Assembly (NCBI RefSeq): GCF_046524175.1
Contig: NZ_JBEFZF010000001.1
Coordinates: 558,001-622,000 of the forward strand
Origin: Spongiivirga sp046524175
Lineage (GTDB): Bacteria > Bacteroidota > Bacteroidia > Flavobacteriales > Flavobacteriaceae
Direction of reading: 5' to 3'
Length of the DNA stretch: 64,000 bases
Below, one piece after another: positions 16,142-24,990 of this stretch. Positions within the stretch are counted from its first letter, which is position 1, and every line of letters starts with the position of its first letter. Under the pieces are notes generated by a model. The model was not told where the DNA came from, did no database searches, and saw only the letters and a list, made by a program, of their open reading frames with translations. Both the position numbers and the translations under genes were made by a program.

Positions 16142-16960
16142 ATGGAACATCGAATATTCAAACTAAATAATGGAGTAAAGATGCCTTCAATTGGATTGGG
16201 GGTTCTTTTTGCCAAAAACAATGGCGAAGTAGAAAATGCTGTTGCAACGGCATTGCGACATGGATATCGAAAAATAGATACGGCTTCCGGTTATGGCAAT
16301 GAGGAAGGAGTTGGACAAGGGATAAAAGACAGTGGCATTGCAAGAGATGAAATATTTTTAACCACCAAAGTATGGAACACTGAACAAGGCTATGATGCGA
16401 CATTACTATCGTTTGAACAAAGTCTGCAGCGACTTCAAACTGACTATATTGATCTTTATTTGATTCATTGGCCAGTAAGGAGCAAGTATAAAGAAACCTA
16501 CAGAGCCTTAGAAAAACTGTATGCCGAGGGACGTGTAAAAGCTATTGGGGTTTGTAACTTTAGTATCCAGCAATTAGAAGATTTAATGGCCAATTTTCAC
16601 ACCGTACCGTCGCTGAATCAGGTAGAAATGCATCCACATTTAAATCAAAATGAATTACTAGCATTTTCAAAAAAGCACCATATTCAGTTAGAGGCATGGC
16701 GTCCGATTATGATGGGGGAAGTTCTGAAAATCCCTGAATTAATTGAAATTGGAAAATTGCATTCAAAATCTCCTGTGCAGGTAGCATTACGATGGTTAAT
16801 GCAGCGGGGAGTATCTGCCATTCCAAAATCAGTAAATACCAGAAGGATTACTGAAAACTTCGAGATATTTGATTTTGAGCTTAGCAAAAAGCACATGGAT
16901 GCTATCGATGCGCTGAATCGGAATAGAAGATTAGGCGAAGATTTATCACATATAGAGTAG
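16142..16960 (+). CDS. Aldo/keto reductase (AKR5-like, diketogluconate reductase type)
   Basis: The 272-residue protein has the length and motifs of single-domain NADPH-dependent aldo/keto reductases: LNNGVKMPSIGLGV, the catalytic Asp and Tyr in IDTASGYGNE, Lys in TTKVWN, His in YLIHWP and the cofactor loop IPKSVNTRRITEN. It should reduce aldehydes or ketones in the cytoplasm. It begins 4 bp after the methyltransferase fusion stop and is surely co-transcribed with it, which suggests that both act on one small molecule or one stress. The natural substrate is not predictable. Confidence 0.92.
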   Translation: MEHRIFKLNNGVKMPSIGLGVLFAKNNGEVENAVATALRHGYRKIDTASGYGNEEGVGQGIKDSGIARDEIFLTTKVWNTEQGYDATLLSFEQSLQRLQTDYIDLYLIHWPVRSKYKETYRALEKLYAEGRVKAIGVCNFSIQQLEDLMANFHTVPSLNQVEMHPHLNQNELLAFSKKHHIQLEAWRPIMMGEVLKIPELIEIGKLHSKSPVQVALRWLMQRGVSAIPKSVNTRRITENFEIFDFELSKKHMDAIDALNRNRRLGEDLSHIE

Positions 16961-17013
16961 CACCCTTGACATAGGAATTGTCATTAATTTTAATAACTAC
17001 AAAACACGCTTAC

Positions 17014-17037
17014 AAATGAAACATATATCACTAAAAG
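17014..17037 (+). repeat. 24-bp repeat, copy at start of NTF2-like gene
   Basis: The stretch spanning the start codon at 17016 recurs at 22172-22195 with one mismatch (A/G), again starting two bases before an ATG. Both copies encode MK(H/R)ISLK. Confidence 0.7.
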
Positions 17038-17468
17038 TCTTGGTAACTTTTTTGCTTTTTACAACAGTTGTCTGTGCACAAACAACCAAAGATACGCTAG
17101 CTATCAAACAAGTTGCATTAGATTATATTGAATCGCAGCACAATGTTCAGCCTGAACAGTTTGCACGCGCTGCACATCCAAGAATGGTGAAACGCACTTT
17201 TTGGTCGAATAAAATTACTGGCAAAGAATATTTGAGAGAAACGTTTACCGACGCGATGATTTTACTTTCCGAAACCTATAACACAGAAAAAGATAAGTTT
17301 CCTGAAAACCCTAAAAAGGAGGTAATCATTCTTGACATTTTTGATAAAGTTGCTTCCGTAAAACTCATTGCCGATGATTGGATTGATTATATGCATATTG
17401 TAAAACTGAATGGAAAATGGCAACTGGTTAATGTACTATGGCAATTCAATGATGCTGATAAGCATTAA
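17016..17468 (+). CDS. Secreted NTF2-like (lumazine-binding-like) protein
   Basis: The 150-residue protein has a signal peptide (VLVTFLLFTTVVCAQ) and then an NTF2-like cone: helix IKQVALDYIESQHNV, HPRMVKRTFW, GKEYLRETF, then strands EVIILDIFDKVASVKLIAD and DYMHIVKLNGKWQLVNVLW. The NGKWQLVNVLW ending is typical of the putative lumazine-binding group of Bacteroidota, which are periplasmic proteins of unknown ligand. It converges on the ABC permease gene with a 16-bp gap. Confidence 0.78.
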   Translation: MKHISLKVLVTFLLFTTVVCAQTTKDTLAIKQVALDYIESQHNVQPEQFARAAHPRMVKRTFWSNKITGKEYLRETFTDAMILLSETYNTEKDKFPENPKKEVIILDIFDKVASVKLIADDWIDYMHIVKLNGKWQLVNVLWQFNDADKH

Positions 17469-17484
17469 GAAAATGGCCTAAAAA

Positions 17485-19035
17485 TCAGTCATGCAATTGA
17501 TGCTTTCTGCTAAAAAAACCGATTGCTCCTAAAAGCAGTATAGTAATTACAAGTGTATATGTATATAGCGAATCATGCTCATACCCACCAAAATAATCCA
17601 ACTGCGGTATTCCATTAATATTGGCATAGGTTAGTATAAAAAAGAATACTTCAAATAGCTTTTTTCCTTTGGTGAGCATACCAAATAAGGAAGCTAATAA
17701 AACAATACCAACAGCACCTAATAATACCACACCTGTGGCAGTCATATTTCCTGTAGTCATGAGTCTAAACGCTAATGGAGATGCTAGACATATTAATAAT
17801 ACAATTGCTGAACTGAGTTGAGAAAAGAATACTCTACGCATTGGCTGATAAGAAGCAAAAGCAAAATAATGTACATTATGGGTCAACTCTTTCGTACTAA
17901 TGTCGGATAAGCGATATACTTGTAAAAACCATAAAATCGGCAATATGACTTTGTGGGCTAAATCCAAAGGAAGTACGGCCAGCAATACCATTCCTGTTAT
18001 ATTCAGTAACCACAACCATTTTTTACCTTTTCTAAGCAGCATTGCAAACTCTATTTTCAAAAGTTTTGTGATTCCATAATTGGTGGTGGCTATGGGTATG
18101 TTTGAAAGTACGATGGCTTTTCCATTTCCCTCTTGTATTGCACTCGTATTTTTTGGTTTTTTATTAGACACCCTTTCCCGTAAATTAAAACGATGGAATA
18201 GGGGACCAAATCCAGCGATTAGACCAATACCGATCAATAGGATGAGTACTCTACTGATCACAAAGGATGCAGGGAAATCCAACCCATTAAATTCAAAGGT
18301 TGACGCCTTTTTGGTATTTCCTAGGACATAGCCGATATTCAGGTCTACACTATCGTCACTATGAATTAGAGTTCTAACGGTTTGTTCCAGCTCATGCATC
18401 ACGATTTTACTACCAAAAACATCGAGAGAAAATTCTAGATTAGATTTTGGACTAAACGCCATCAAAACACAAAACAGCACAAAAAAGGCCAACTGCTGTA
18501 GGATCATGTATTTTTTGAAAATTACTTCAAAGACTACAGCCGTCACCGCTATGAAAAACATAGCGGGAATGGTAATGAATATATAAGGAGTTATAAATTG
18601 AATCAATTCAAAAGAAGAACCATCATTATATAAGAAAAAGAGCACGATACTCATTGCAAACACAATACCTACAATGGACAGTAACAGCAAAAAATTACTC
18701 AGCCCTTTCGCTAATAAATAGTGAACATTTGAAATAGGAGTGGAGGCTATAATATGTCCCACTTTGGTGTCAATATCTTTCTTGATACCACTATTCACCA
18801 GGTAATACCCAAAAAGCGACAGGAATATACTAGTCATAATGGCCGTGACATATCCAAACCAAGCGGAGTTATACGTTCCTACATGGTCAGCAATGCGAAT
18901 GGTCGAGTAGCTAGCATTCGGTTCTGGTACAAAAGTATAGGCAATCGCTACACTGGCACAAAGTGTAATTAAAAATGCATAGCTTCGGGTACGTTGTAAA
19001 TAATCCCCTTTAACAATGGTAAAAAATGAGTTCAT
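17485..19035 (-). CDS. ABC transporter permease, ABC-2-like (module A)
   Basis: The 516-residue protein has about twelve hydrophobic segments. I take the ATG at 19035 (MNSFFTIVKGDYLQRTRS), which sits next to the upstream ATPase stop; a longer in-frame start would lie inside the ATPase gene. The N-terminal half resembles the membrane part of the larger permease/M1 protein at 48287 in order and style (polar entry, YAFLITLC helix, DIDTKVGHIIASTPIS loop). It lacks the peptidase domain. With the ATPase it should form an exporter or membrane-remodelling pump. The divergent LytS/LytTR pair at 20496 probably controls it. Confidence 0.8.
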   Translation of the reverse strand: MNSFFTIVKGDYLQRTRSYAFLITLCASVAIAYTFVPEPNASYSTIRIADHVGTYNSAWFGYVTAIMTSIFLSLFGYYLVNSGIKKDIDTKVGHIIASTPISNVHYLLAKGLSNFLLLLSIVGIVFAMSIVLFFLYNDGSSFELIQFITPYIFITIPAMFFIAVTAVVFEVIFKKYMILQQLAFFVLFCVLMAFSPKSNLEFSLDVFGSKIVMHELEQTVRTLIHSDDSVDLNIGYVLGNTKKASTFEFNGLDFPASFVISRVLILLIGIGLIAGFGPLFHRFNLRERVSNKKPKNTSAIQEGNGKAIVLSNIPIATTNYGITKLLKIEFAMLLRKGKKWLWLLNITGMVLLAVLPLDLAHKVILPILWFLQVYRLSDISTKELTHNVHYFAFASYQPMRRVFFSQLSSAIVLLICLASPLAFRLMTTGNMTATGVVLLGAVGIVLLASLFGMLTKGKKLFEVFFFILTYANINGIPQLDYFGGYEHDSLYTYTLVITILLLGAIGFFSRKHQLHD

Positions 19036-19036
19036 A

Positions 19037-19900
19037 TTAGTTGTTTTTGGTAAGGTATAGGTAGGCATCTTCCAGGTTTGGTGCTTGCACAACGGCATTT
19101 TCTATTTGCTTATCTGCGATATACCGCAAGTGTATTTTTCCATTTTTTCTGGCGCTACTGATGACGGTATGTATTTTCGAAAAATTGAGAACCGCTTCTT
19201 TTTCTAATGTGATTTCAAAGACTTTCCCTGTTACTCGATCAATGATGTCTTCCGGGCTGCCATACGACAGTAAAGTCCCATTTTTCATGACTGCTACCTG
19301 ATCTGCAATCGTATCAATGTCGGATACAATATGGGAAGACAGGATCACAATGCAATCATTTGCCAAGTCAGAAATCAAGTTTCTAAAGCGTACCCGTTCT
19401 TCAGGATCTAATCCTACGGTAGGCTCATCAAAAATGACAATTTTAGGATTATTCAATAAGGTCTGGGCAATACCTACACGCTGTTTCATTCCACCAGAAT
19501 AACTCCCAATGGGTTTCTTTGCCACCGCTAGTAGATTCAAACCTTCGAGTAACTCTAGAATTCTTGGTTTTAAATTTTTACCACCTAAGCCTTTAAGAGC
19601 CGCCATATAGGTCAGGAACTCCACCGCATTCAAATTAGGATAGACTCCGAAATCCTGCGGTAAGAAGCCTAACTGCTTGCGCATATAATTAGGGTCCTTT
19701 ACGATATTGTTCTTGTTTAAACTAATAATGCCTGTGGTCGGCTTATTAACGGTAGCAATCATTCGCAACAAAGTTGACTTTCCTGCGCCGTTAGGTCCTA
19801 GTAAGCCAAGAATGCCTTTTTCAATGCTGATTGAAAAATCTCGCAATCCAAAGGCATTCTTATTATATCGTTTCGATACGTTTTGAAGTTCTAATTGCAT
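19037..19900 (-). CDS. ABC transporter ATP-binding protein (module A)
   Basis: The 287-residue ATPase starts at ATG 19900 (MQLELQNVSKRYN); the longer open frame upstream overlaps the preceding gene and lacks family similarity. It contains Walker A GPNGAGKST, the Q-loop FLPQDFGVYP, signature SYSGGMKQR, Walker B IVIFDEP and a His switch in LSSHIVSDI. The C-terminal part (GKVFEITLEKEA to EDAYLYLT) is the usual ABC-2 extension. It is very similar in layout to the ATPase at 47409, including length. It lies 1 bp from the permease start and 4 bp from the upstream secreted-protein gene. Confidence 0.94.
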   Translation of the reverse strand: MQLELQNVSKRYNKNAFGLRDFSISIEKGILGLLGPNGAGKSTLLRMIATVNKPTTGIISLNKNNIVKDPNYMRKQLGFLPQDFGVYPNLNAVEFLTYMAALKGLGGKNLKPRILELLEGLNLLAVAKKPIGSYSGGMKQRVGIAQTLLNNPKIVIFDEPTVGLDPEERVRFRNLISDLANDCIVILSSHIVSDIDTIADQVAVMKNGTLLSYGSPEDIIDRVTGKVFEITLEKEAVLNFSKIHTVISSARKNGKIHLRYIADKQIENAVVQAPNLEDAYLYLTKNN

Positions 19901-19904
19901 GGTA

Positions 19905-20282
19905 CTACTTTTTTTCTTCGACCCTTTTAAGAATGGTCTCGTATCCATTTTGAGAGTAGTGTAGTCCATTCGTATTACCAGCAATCAACGATAAATCGAC
20001 ACCTCGTGTTGGTTCGCAAAGTGTGGAGTCATTTTTTTGAATCAGGATGTCATTTGAGAACTCAGTAATGATGTACATCTTTTCTTCTTTTTGTACGATT
20101 TGCAGTTCGAAGTCACCTTCTACCAATAAAAAAGTACCGATGGCATCTTTAAATTTTTCTGTTTCAATAGTGGTTTTTGCTTTTTCCTGATTGGCATTCG
20201 CTTCTGCATTTTCTGTTTGACCAAATACCATAGCTTGTATACATAGAAAAGCTACTAGTGTAATGTGTTGTAAAGTTTTCAT
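19905..20282 (-). CDS. Small secreted protein of unknown function, ABC module A
   Basis: The 125-residue protein has a signal peptide (ITLVAFLCIQAMVFGQ), then a Lys/Glu/Asn/Ala-rich low-complexity stretch, then a compact beta-rich part (DAIGTFLLVEGDFELQIVQKEEKMYIITEF, LIAGNTNGLHYSQNGYETILKRV). I do not recognise a family. It is the first gene of the ABC operon, with the ATPase starting 4 bp after its stop. It may be a periplasmic accessory or sensor of the transporter; that rests on position only. Confidence 0.6.
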   Translation of the reverse strand: MKTLQHITLVAFLCIQAMVFGQTENAEANANQEKAKTTIETEKFKDAIGTFLLVEGDFELQIVQKEEKMYIITEFSNDILIQKNDSTLCEPTRGVDLSLIAGNTNGLHYSQNGYETILKRVEEKK

Positions 20283-20495
20283 ATCTATATGTTTTTAACT
20301 ATTTGATTCAAAACTCAACCATTTCTGCGGCAGCTAAAAAAAAGAATGATCAATGGCTTCTAAAAAATGATATTAGATCGATTGCCCTATAATCATGAAA
20401 AACGGTACATTCAAATTGAAATGGTGCGCTTTTATCATTAAAAATTAAAGAAAAGCAGGTTAGATGCTATTTTTGAGTAGCTAATTGAATAAAGA
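20283..20495. promoter_or_regulatory. Divergent control region of ABC/LytTR module A
   Basis: This 213-bp region lies between the ABC operon and the kinase gene. It contains ACCATTTC twice: in the forward direction at about 20319-20326, and as GAAATGGT near 20424, paired with ACATTCAA to make an imperfect dyad (ACATTCAAATTGAAATGGT). Repeated half-sites of this length are what LytTR proteins bind, so these are candidate sites for the adjacent regulator. This is inference. Confidence 0.3.
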
Positions 20496-21473
20496 ATGTC
20501 GAAACTAGATTCGTGGATAGATAACAAAATAATACAGAATGCCTTTATCTGGTTTGTGCTGTTTTTAATACTGGCCGCTACCATTCAAGCTGATGATAGC
20601 ATTTTGGTTTCCTTCTACATTATCTTATTATTAGCGCCGACCGTTTATATAAACAATCTGTATATCCTACCGTTCTTAAGAAAAAAATTTCCTGTCTTTA
20701 TCAGTTTGTTTTTACTAAACACGACTGTGTTCACCATCATTTCAGTATTCATTATAAAATCTTCATTAGGGCAAACATTGGAGCTGAGTATGTTCGTAAA
20801 CTTTTTTGGCATTTTATTATTAGCACTTGCTTTTGCCTCTGCCATGAAAATAGCGCGAGATAGCTTTGTACTCCGTCAACAAGAAAAGGAAGCGGAATTG
20901 AAGCTTTTAAAAGCGCAGTTAAATCCACATTTCTTATTTAATACGCTCAATAATTTGTATGGTTTGTCTGTAGTGAAATCTGATAAATTACCTAATTTGA
21001 TGTTAAAGCTATCCGATTTGTTACGCTACAGTTTATATGAGACCAAAGAAACCTATGTTCCTCTAGAAAAAGAACTTAGTTATTTGAAAAACTATATGGA
21101 TTTAGAAAAAATCAGACTGGAAGATAAAACTGAAATTGTATTTGAAAATAGGGTGAGTGACAGCACCATCAAAATAGCCCCTATGTTATTGATTGTTTTC
21201 GTCGAAAATGCATTTAAACACTTGGACATTGATCATGAAAGAAGCCAGGTTTATGTTGCTGTTTCAGCCAAAGATGGACAACTCGTTTTTAAGTCTCATA
21301 ATACATTCAATATGAACGCCAAACAAAATGATCATTACCTAGAAAAGGGCAGAAGTGGAATTGGATTGCAGAATGTAAAAAAGCGATTAGCTTTAATGTA
21401 TCCTAATAAACACCAACTTAGCATACTTGAGACTGGGGGGCGCTATGAAGTTGAATTAATACTAGATTTATAG
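20496..21473 (+). CDS. LytS-type sensor histidine kinase (module A)
   Basis: The 325-residue protein has four hydrophobic segments (about residues 13-118). A short coiled coil (LRQQEKEAELKLLKA) and the His_kinase box AQLNPHFLFNTLNNLYG follow, with the phospho-acceptor His at about 145. An abbreviated ATPase domain comes next (N box LIVFVENAFKHL, G box GRSGIGLQNVKKRL). No large extracellular sensor is present, so it may sense through its membrane helices or through the ABC transporter. Its stop is 1 bp from the response-regulator start. Confidence 0.92.
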   Translation: MSKLDSWIDNKIIQNAFIWFVLFLILAATIQADDSILVSFYIILLLAPTVYINNLYILPFLRKKFPVFISLFLLNTTVFTIISVFIIKSSLGQTLELSMFVNFFGILLLALAFASAMKIARDSFVLRQQEKEAELKLLKAQLNPHFLFNTLNNLYGLSVVKSDKLPNLMLKLSDLLRYSLYETKETYVPLEKELSYLKNYMDLEKIRLEDKTEIVFENRVSDSTIKIAPMLLIVFVENAFKHLDIDHERSQVYVAVSAKDGQLVFKSHNTFNMNAKQNDHYLEKGRSGIGLQNVKKRLALMYPNKHQLSILETGGRYEVELILDL

Positions 21474-21474
21474 C

Positions 21475-22173
21475 ATGAAAGTACTACAATGCATCATTGC
21501 AGATGATGAGCCGATAGCCCGTCAGATACTCGAAAATTATATGGAGTCGATTCCAAATTTAGCATTGGTATCTTCTTGCAAAAATGCATTTGAAGTGATG
21601 GAAGTATTACAAGATAAGCCTATTGATCTTTTGTTTCTAGATATCAATATGCCAAAACTTACTGGATTAAGTTTACTAAAAACCTTACAGCAAAAACCAA
21701 GTGTTATTATCACCACTGCTTACCCTGAGTATGCTGTCGAAGGCTTCGAACTGTCGGTAACTGATTATCTATTAAAACCTTTTTCGTTTGAGCGTTTTTT
21801 ACAGGCGGTTAATAAAGTGCAGCAAAAACCAAACCTTGCAATAAATCCCATTTCAGAGGACAAGGAAGAGGTAAATAAATCGATATTTGTAAAGAGCGAC
21901 AAGAAGATCATTAAGCTTGATTATGATGCTATTACCCATATTGAAGCTTATGGGAATTACATTAAAATTTATGCTGAAAACAAGGTATTGGCTCCGCAAA
22001 CCTTATCTGATTTTCTATTGAAATTACCCGATAATTTTCTGAGAATTCATAAGTCTTATGCCATTAATTTCGACCAATTAAAGCTTATAGATGGCAATCA
22101 GGTAGTACTACAAAACGATAGCAAACTACCCATTGGGAAGTCCTATAGAAAAGCTGTTTTGGATAGGATATAA
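21475..22173 (+). CDS. LytTR-family response regulator (module A)
   Basis: The 232-residue protein has a receiver with the acidic cluster IIADDEP, acceptor Asp56 (FLDINMPKLTG), Thr/Ala in TTAYPEYAVEGF and Lys in YLLKPFSFERF. A C-terminal LytTR DNA-binding domain follows (VKSDKKIIKLDYDAITHIEAYGNY, FLRIHKSYAINF, LPIGKSYRKAV). It is closely similar to the regulator at 45728. It forms an operon with the kinase and probably controls the divergent ABC operon. A remnant repeat begins right at its stop codon. Confidence 0.94.
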   Translation: MKVLQCIIADDEPIARQILENYMESIPNLALVSSCKNAFEVMEVLQDKPIDLLFLDINMPKLTGLSLLKTLQQKPSVIITTAYPEYAVEGFELSVTDYLLKPFSFERFLQAVNKVQQKPNLAINPISEDKEEVNKSIFVKSDKKIIKLDYDAITHIEAYGNYIKIYAENKVLAPQTLSDFLLKLPDNFLRIHKSYAINFDQLKLIDGNQVVLQNDSKLPIGKSYRKAVLDRI

Positions 22174-22195
22174 ATGAAACGTATATCACTAAAAG
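22172..22195 (+). repeat. 24-bp repeat, copy after the LytTR gene
   Basis: This stretch is 23/24 identical to 17014-17037, which covers the start of the NTF2-like gene. Here the frame (MKRISLKERSL) stops after about a dozen codons, so it is at most a 5' fragment. The two copies bracket the complete ABC/LytTR module A. Confidence 0.6.
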
Positions 22196-22219
22196 AGAGA
22201 TCTCTACTGCGCTCGACCT

Positions 22220-22251
22220 GATCTTGTTATTCAAAAATTTATCTCAAGATC
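22220..22251. terminator. Hairpin between convergent LytTR and hydrolase genes
   Basis: GATCTTG (22220-22226) and CAAGATC (22245-22251) form a 7-bp stem around an AT-rich 18-nt loop, between the convergent stops at 22173 and 22257. There is no strong T run. Its position makes a bidirectional transcript end plausible. Confidence 0.35.
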
Positions 22252-22256
22252 GTGTA

Positions 22257-23300
22257 CTATTTATTCCGATTCATAAACTCCAACACGGTATCCGTAAACA
22301 ACAAAGGTTCGTGTTCCATAGGGGAATGTCCAGAACGTTCAAAAATAAAGAGCTCCTTATCGGTTGATCCAATATTTTCAAAGGCCGTGACACCAAGTGA
22401 TGGTGGTACTACCATATCATATTTACCCCAGAGTAACAGGGTGGGAATCGTGATTTCTGAAATTTGATCGTTTAGATTAAAGTCACCAAAATAATCTTGT
22501 TCAATGGACTGTATTTGGTAAATATTCCATAAGGCAGTCAGCAAGTTATAATCAAAAAAGACGTCACTCTGATTGGTAGGTCGATTGATGACACCGTCTG
22601 CTTCTAGTTTTTCTTGAGCAAAACCAGCCTCGGAATTTAACTTATTAAAGTCTTCTTGATTTCTAGTCGTATTGTCGACTTCACTTACAAGTTGTTTGAC
22701 CGATTCCCAATAAGCAACGCTATTTCCTAGTGCTATTTGTTCATCAGCTACACGTACATGATTTTCAATATTGGCAAAATAAACCCCGTAAGGATGATTA
22801 GAACCACCAACTTCAATCCAACCTAAAAAGTCCTCTTGGCTTTTTAAAAGAGCAGCAGTCCCTACGGTGCCGCCATAACTATGTCCCATTAAAAAGAAAC
22901 GTGAATCCTGACCGTATTTGGCTTTTAATACATTTTTTAAGGCTATAATATCCTCGCCAAGAAGCTCGATAGAAACATCTTCTTCAGCATAACTACCCTG
23001 CGCCATTCCAGCACCTCGTTGATCAAAATAAACAACGGCATAATTGGGTTCAATGCGATTTATAAAACTGGGATAACGCATTCCCAAGCCAAGTCCGCCG
23101 GGGCCACCATGCAAGGTGATTAAAAATATCTTGTTTGTTGCGTTACCATGAATATGGGCCGGCATATCGGCATTTTTATGGCGTACGTAAATGGTTTCAC
23201 TTAAATTATTCAGACTATCATCATTTGAACAAGAACTATAGCAGATGACAACAAATAGTAGGATCAACGTTGCTATATATGTTGAACTCAGCTTTTTCAT
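22257..23300 (-). CDS. Lipoprotein alpha/beta hydrolase, proline iminopeptidase-like (second of tandem pair)
   Basis: The 347-residue protein has a signal with YSSC (Cys24 as likely lipid anchor). It shows the oxyanion loop HGGPGG (His64), the YFDQRGAG strand, nucleophile elbow MGHSYGGT (Ser about 141), late acid in WGKYDMVVP and His in RSGHSPMEHEP. This full S33-type catalytic set suggests peptide or amide hydrolysis in the periplasm. It is a close tandem paralogue of the upstream gene, whose stop it overlaps by one base. The barrel-like protein at 24346 heads the same operon. Confidence 0.87.
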   Translation of the reverse strand: MKKLSSTYIATLILLFVVICYSSCSNDDSLNNLSETIYVRHKNADMPAHIHGNATNKIFLITLHGGPGGLGLGMRYPSFINRIEPNYAVVYFDQRGAGMAQGSYAEEDVSIELLGEDIIALKNVLKAKYGQDSRFFLMGHSYGGTVGTAALLKSQEDFLGWIEVGGSNHPYGVYFANIENHVRVADEQIALGNSVAYWESVKQLVSEVDNTTRNQEDFNKLNSEAGFAQEKLEADGVINRPTNQSDVFFDYNLLTALWNIYQIQSIEQDYFGDFNLNDQISEITIPTLLLWGKYDMVVPPSLGVTAFENIGSTDKELFIFERSGHSPMEHEPLLFTDTVLEFMNRNK

Positions 23301-24346
23301 TATTTATGAGTATTCATAAAACGCAATACTTCAGCAGCAAAACGCTCGGTTTCACTAGAGCCGGGAGAATGACCAGATTGTTCAAATATGAGTAATTCTT
23401 TTACTTCTGAGCCATTGTTTTCAAATGCTCTTTGAGAAGAAGCTAGGGGTACTATCATATCATACCGCCCTGAAATGTACAATGAAGGAATGGTAATTTC
23501 CGAAAGTTGATCGGTAAAATCCACCGTTTGAAATAGCTTTTGATCATATATTAGTATGTCCGCAATCCGATCACTATTCCAGATTGCAGTTAAGATGTTA
23601 TATTGAAAAATCACCTTATTACTTTCATCTGAAGCGCCATCAGGTTCATTTATAAAACCATCATCCTGTAATCGTTCCTCTAAGTCAAACGCTTTACTAT
23701 TAAGTTCTAAGAAATCATCTATGTTTGACTCAGCATCTACTTCTGCAACAAGTTCTAAAACAGATTCCCAGAAATCAACGCTGTTCCCCAAGGCAATTTG
23801 TTCATTTGCCGTATTTGTAAATGTTTCTTTATATAAGTCATATAATCCTGCAGGATTATTAGCGCCGTCAACTTCAATCCATCCGGCAAAGTCACTTTGA
23901 TCTTTTACTAGAGTGGCAGTTCCTAGTGTGCCGCCCCAGCTATGTCCGAGTAAGAAAAATTTAGAGTCACTACCATACTTGCGTTTTAACACCTTAACCA
24001 AGGCCAGTACATCCTCTGCCATCAAATCAACACTAATATCTTCTGCATCATAGCTGCCTTGTGACATTCCAGAGCCACGCTGATCGAAATAGACAACACC
24101 ATATTGCTTTTCAATGGCATCTAAGGCATTACCTGTCAATTCCAAACCGATACCTCCGGGTCCGCCGTTTAAGGTCACTAAAAAGACTTTTTCAGAGGCA
24201 TTTCCTCTAATGTAAGCCGGCATGTCTGCATTTTTATGACGCACAAAAATGGTTTCGTTCAGGTCATTTAGATTGTCTTCATTAGCACAAGAAGCAAGAC
24301 TTAAAATTGCAATTAGCCCAACTGTTAATAGGTATATTTTTTTCAT
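23300..24346 (-). CDS. Lipoprotein alpha/beta hydrolase with altered oxyanion loop (first of tandem pair)
   Basis: The 348-residue lipoprotein has a textbook lipobox LASC (Cys20). It shares with its neighbour the stretches IFVRHKNADMPAYI, YFDQRGSGMSQGSY, LGHSWGGT (Ser about 136), SGRYDMIVP and QSGHSPGSSE. The loop that is HGGPGG in the neighbour is NGGPGG here (Asn60), a change at a position normally used to shape the oxyanion hole. The rest of the catalytic set is kept, so activity with shifted specificity is likely. The start and stop overlap the flanking genes by one base each. Confidence 0.85.
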   Translation of the reverse strand: MKKIYLLTVGLIAILSLASCANEDNLNDLNETIFVRHKNADMPAYIRGNASEKVFLVTLNGGPGGIGLELTGNALDAIEKQYGVVYFDQRGSGMSQGSYDAEDISVDLMAEDVLALVKVLKRKYGSDSKFFLLGHSWGGTLGTATLVKDQSDFAGWIEVDGANNPAGLYDLYKETFTNTANEQIALGNSVDFWESVLELVAEVDAESNIDDFLELNSKAFDLEERLQDDGFINEPDGASDESNKVIFQYNILTAIWNSDRIADILIYDQKLFQTVDFTDQLSEITIPSLYISGRYDMIVPLASSQRAFENNGSEVKELLIFEQSGHSPGSSETERFAAEVLRFMNTHK

Positions 24347-24990
24347 TATTTCTTGTTATTAAAATTAAACCGGAAACCATATTGCAATGAAAAGGTCGGG
24401 AGTGTGCCGGCGTTGTAGTTAAAGCGCGGACTATAGTTAATATTAAAGTAACTTCCTGAACGTACTTTTCCTTTACGCTGTTTTCCTATTCCAACAGATA
24501 GGGAAGGAGCGTAGTACCCTCGTCCGGGTAAAAACACCTTGTCTACATTATCGCCATTCACTTCAAAAGTCTCCGGTAAAAAGGAGCGGTAATACCCTAG
24601 TGGATTCAATTCAATACTAAATTGTTTTCCTTTTTTATTGGTACGACGCCATGTGATTCCGAAATTGGCGAAAGCTCCGGTATCTGTTTTGGATGCAAAA
24701 TTGGTGGCAAATCCTAAATTTCCATTCAATAAAAACTGATGTGTATTGGTTCTTTGACTGCCCCTCCGTTCTTTTGTTTTATCATATTCTTTCCAGACAT
24801 ATTCTGCACCAATGGTTAATCCGTTACTCCAAAAAATAGTGCCTGAGTATCCTATTCTAAATTCGGTTCTGTCGAAAAAGGATGTAGATAGCTCCCTTTT
24901 TTGAATTCCTTTGTTTTCTTGATTTTGTCCATATCCTATGTCAAAGAAGAAAAGGATGAATACAGTAAGTGCGAGTAATTTTTGTTTCAT
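24346..24990 (-). CDS. Secreted barrel-like protein heading the hydrolase operon
   Basis: The 214-residue protein has a signal peptide (LLALTVFILFFFDIGYGQ) and many alternating amphipathic strands rich in Gly, Tyr, Phe and Asn (FRIGYSGTIFWSNGL, FLLNGNLGFATNF, FANFGITWRR, YAPSLSVGIGKQ, YFNINYSPRFNY), ending FSLQYGFRFNF before a short basic tail. This looks like an outer-membrane barrel of about eight to ten strands. No family name can be given. It overlaps the next gene by one base, so it is translated together with the two lipoprotein hydrolases. Confidence 0.65.
   Translation of the reverse strand: MKQKLLALTVFILFFFDIGYGQNQENKGIQKRELSTSFFDRTEFRIGYSGTIFWSNGLTIGAEYVWKEYDKTKERRGSQRTNTHQFLLNGNLGFATNFASKTDTGAFANFGITWRRTNKKGKQFSIELNPLGYYRSFLPETFEVNGDNVDKVFLPGRGYYAPSLSVGIGKQRKGKVRSGSYFNINYSPRFNYNAGTLPTFSLQYGFRFNFNNKK

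Noticed and set aside
22174..22220. Short gene starting MKRISLKERSL after the LytTR gene
   Set aside because: The frame ends after about a dozen codons and is a fragment of the NTF2-like gene start, so it is listed as a repeat rather than a gene.
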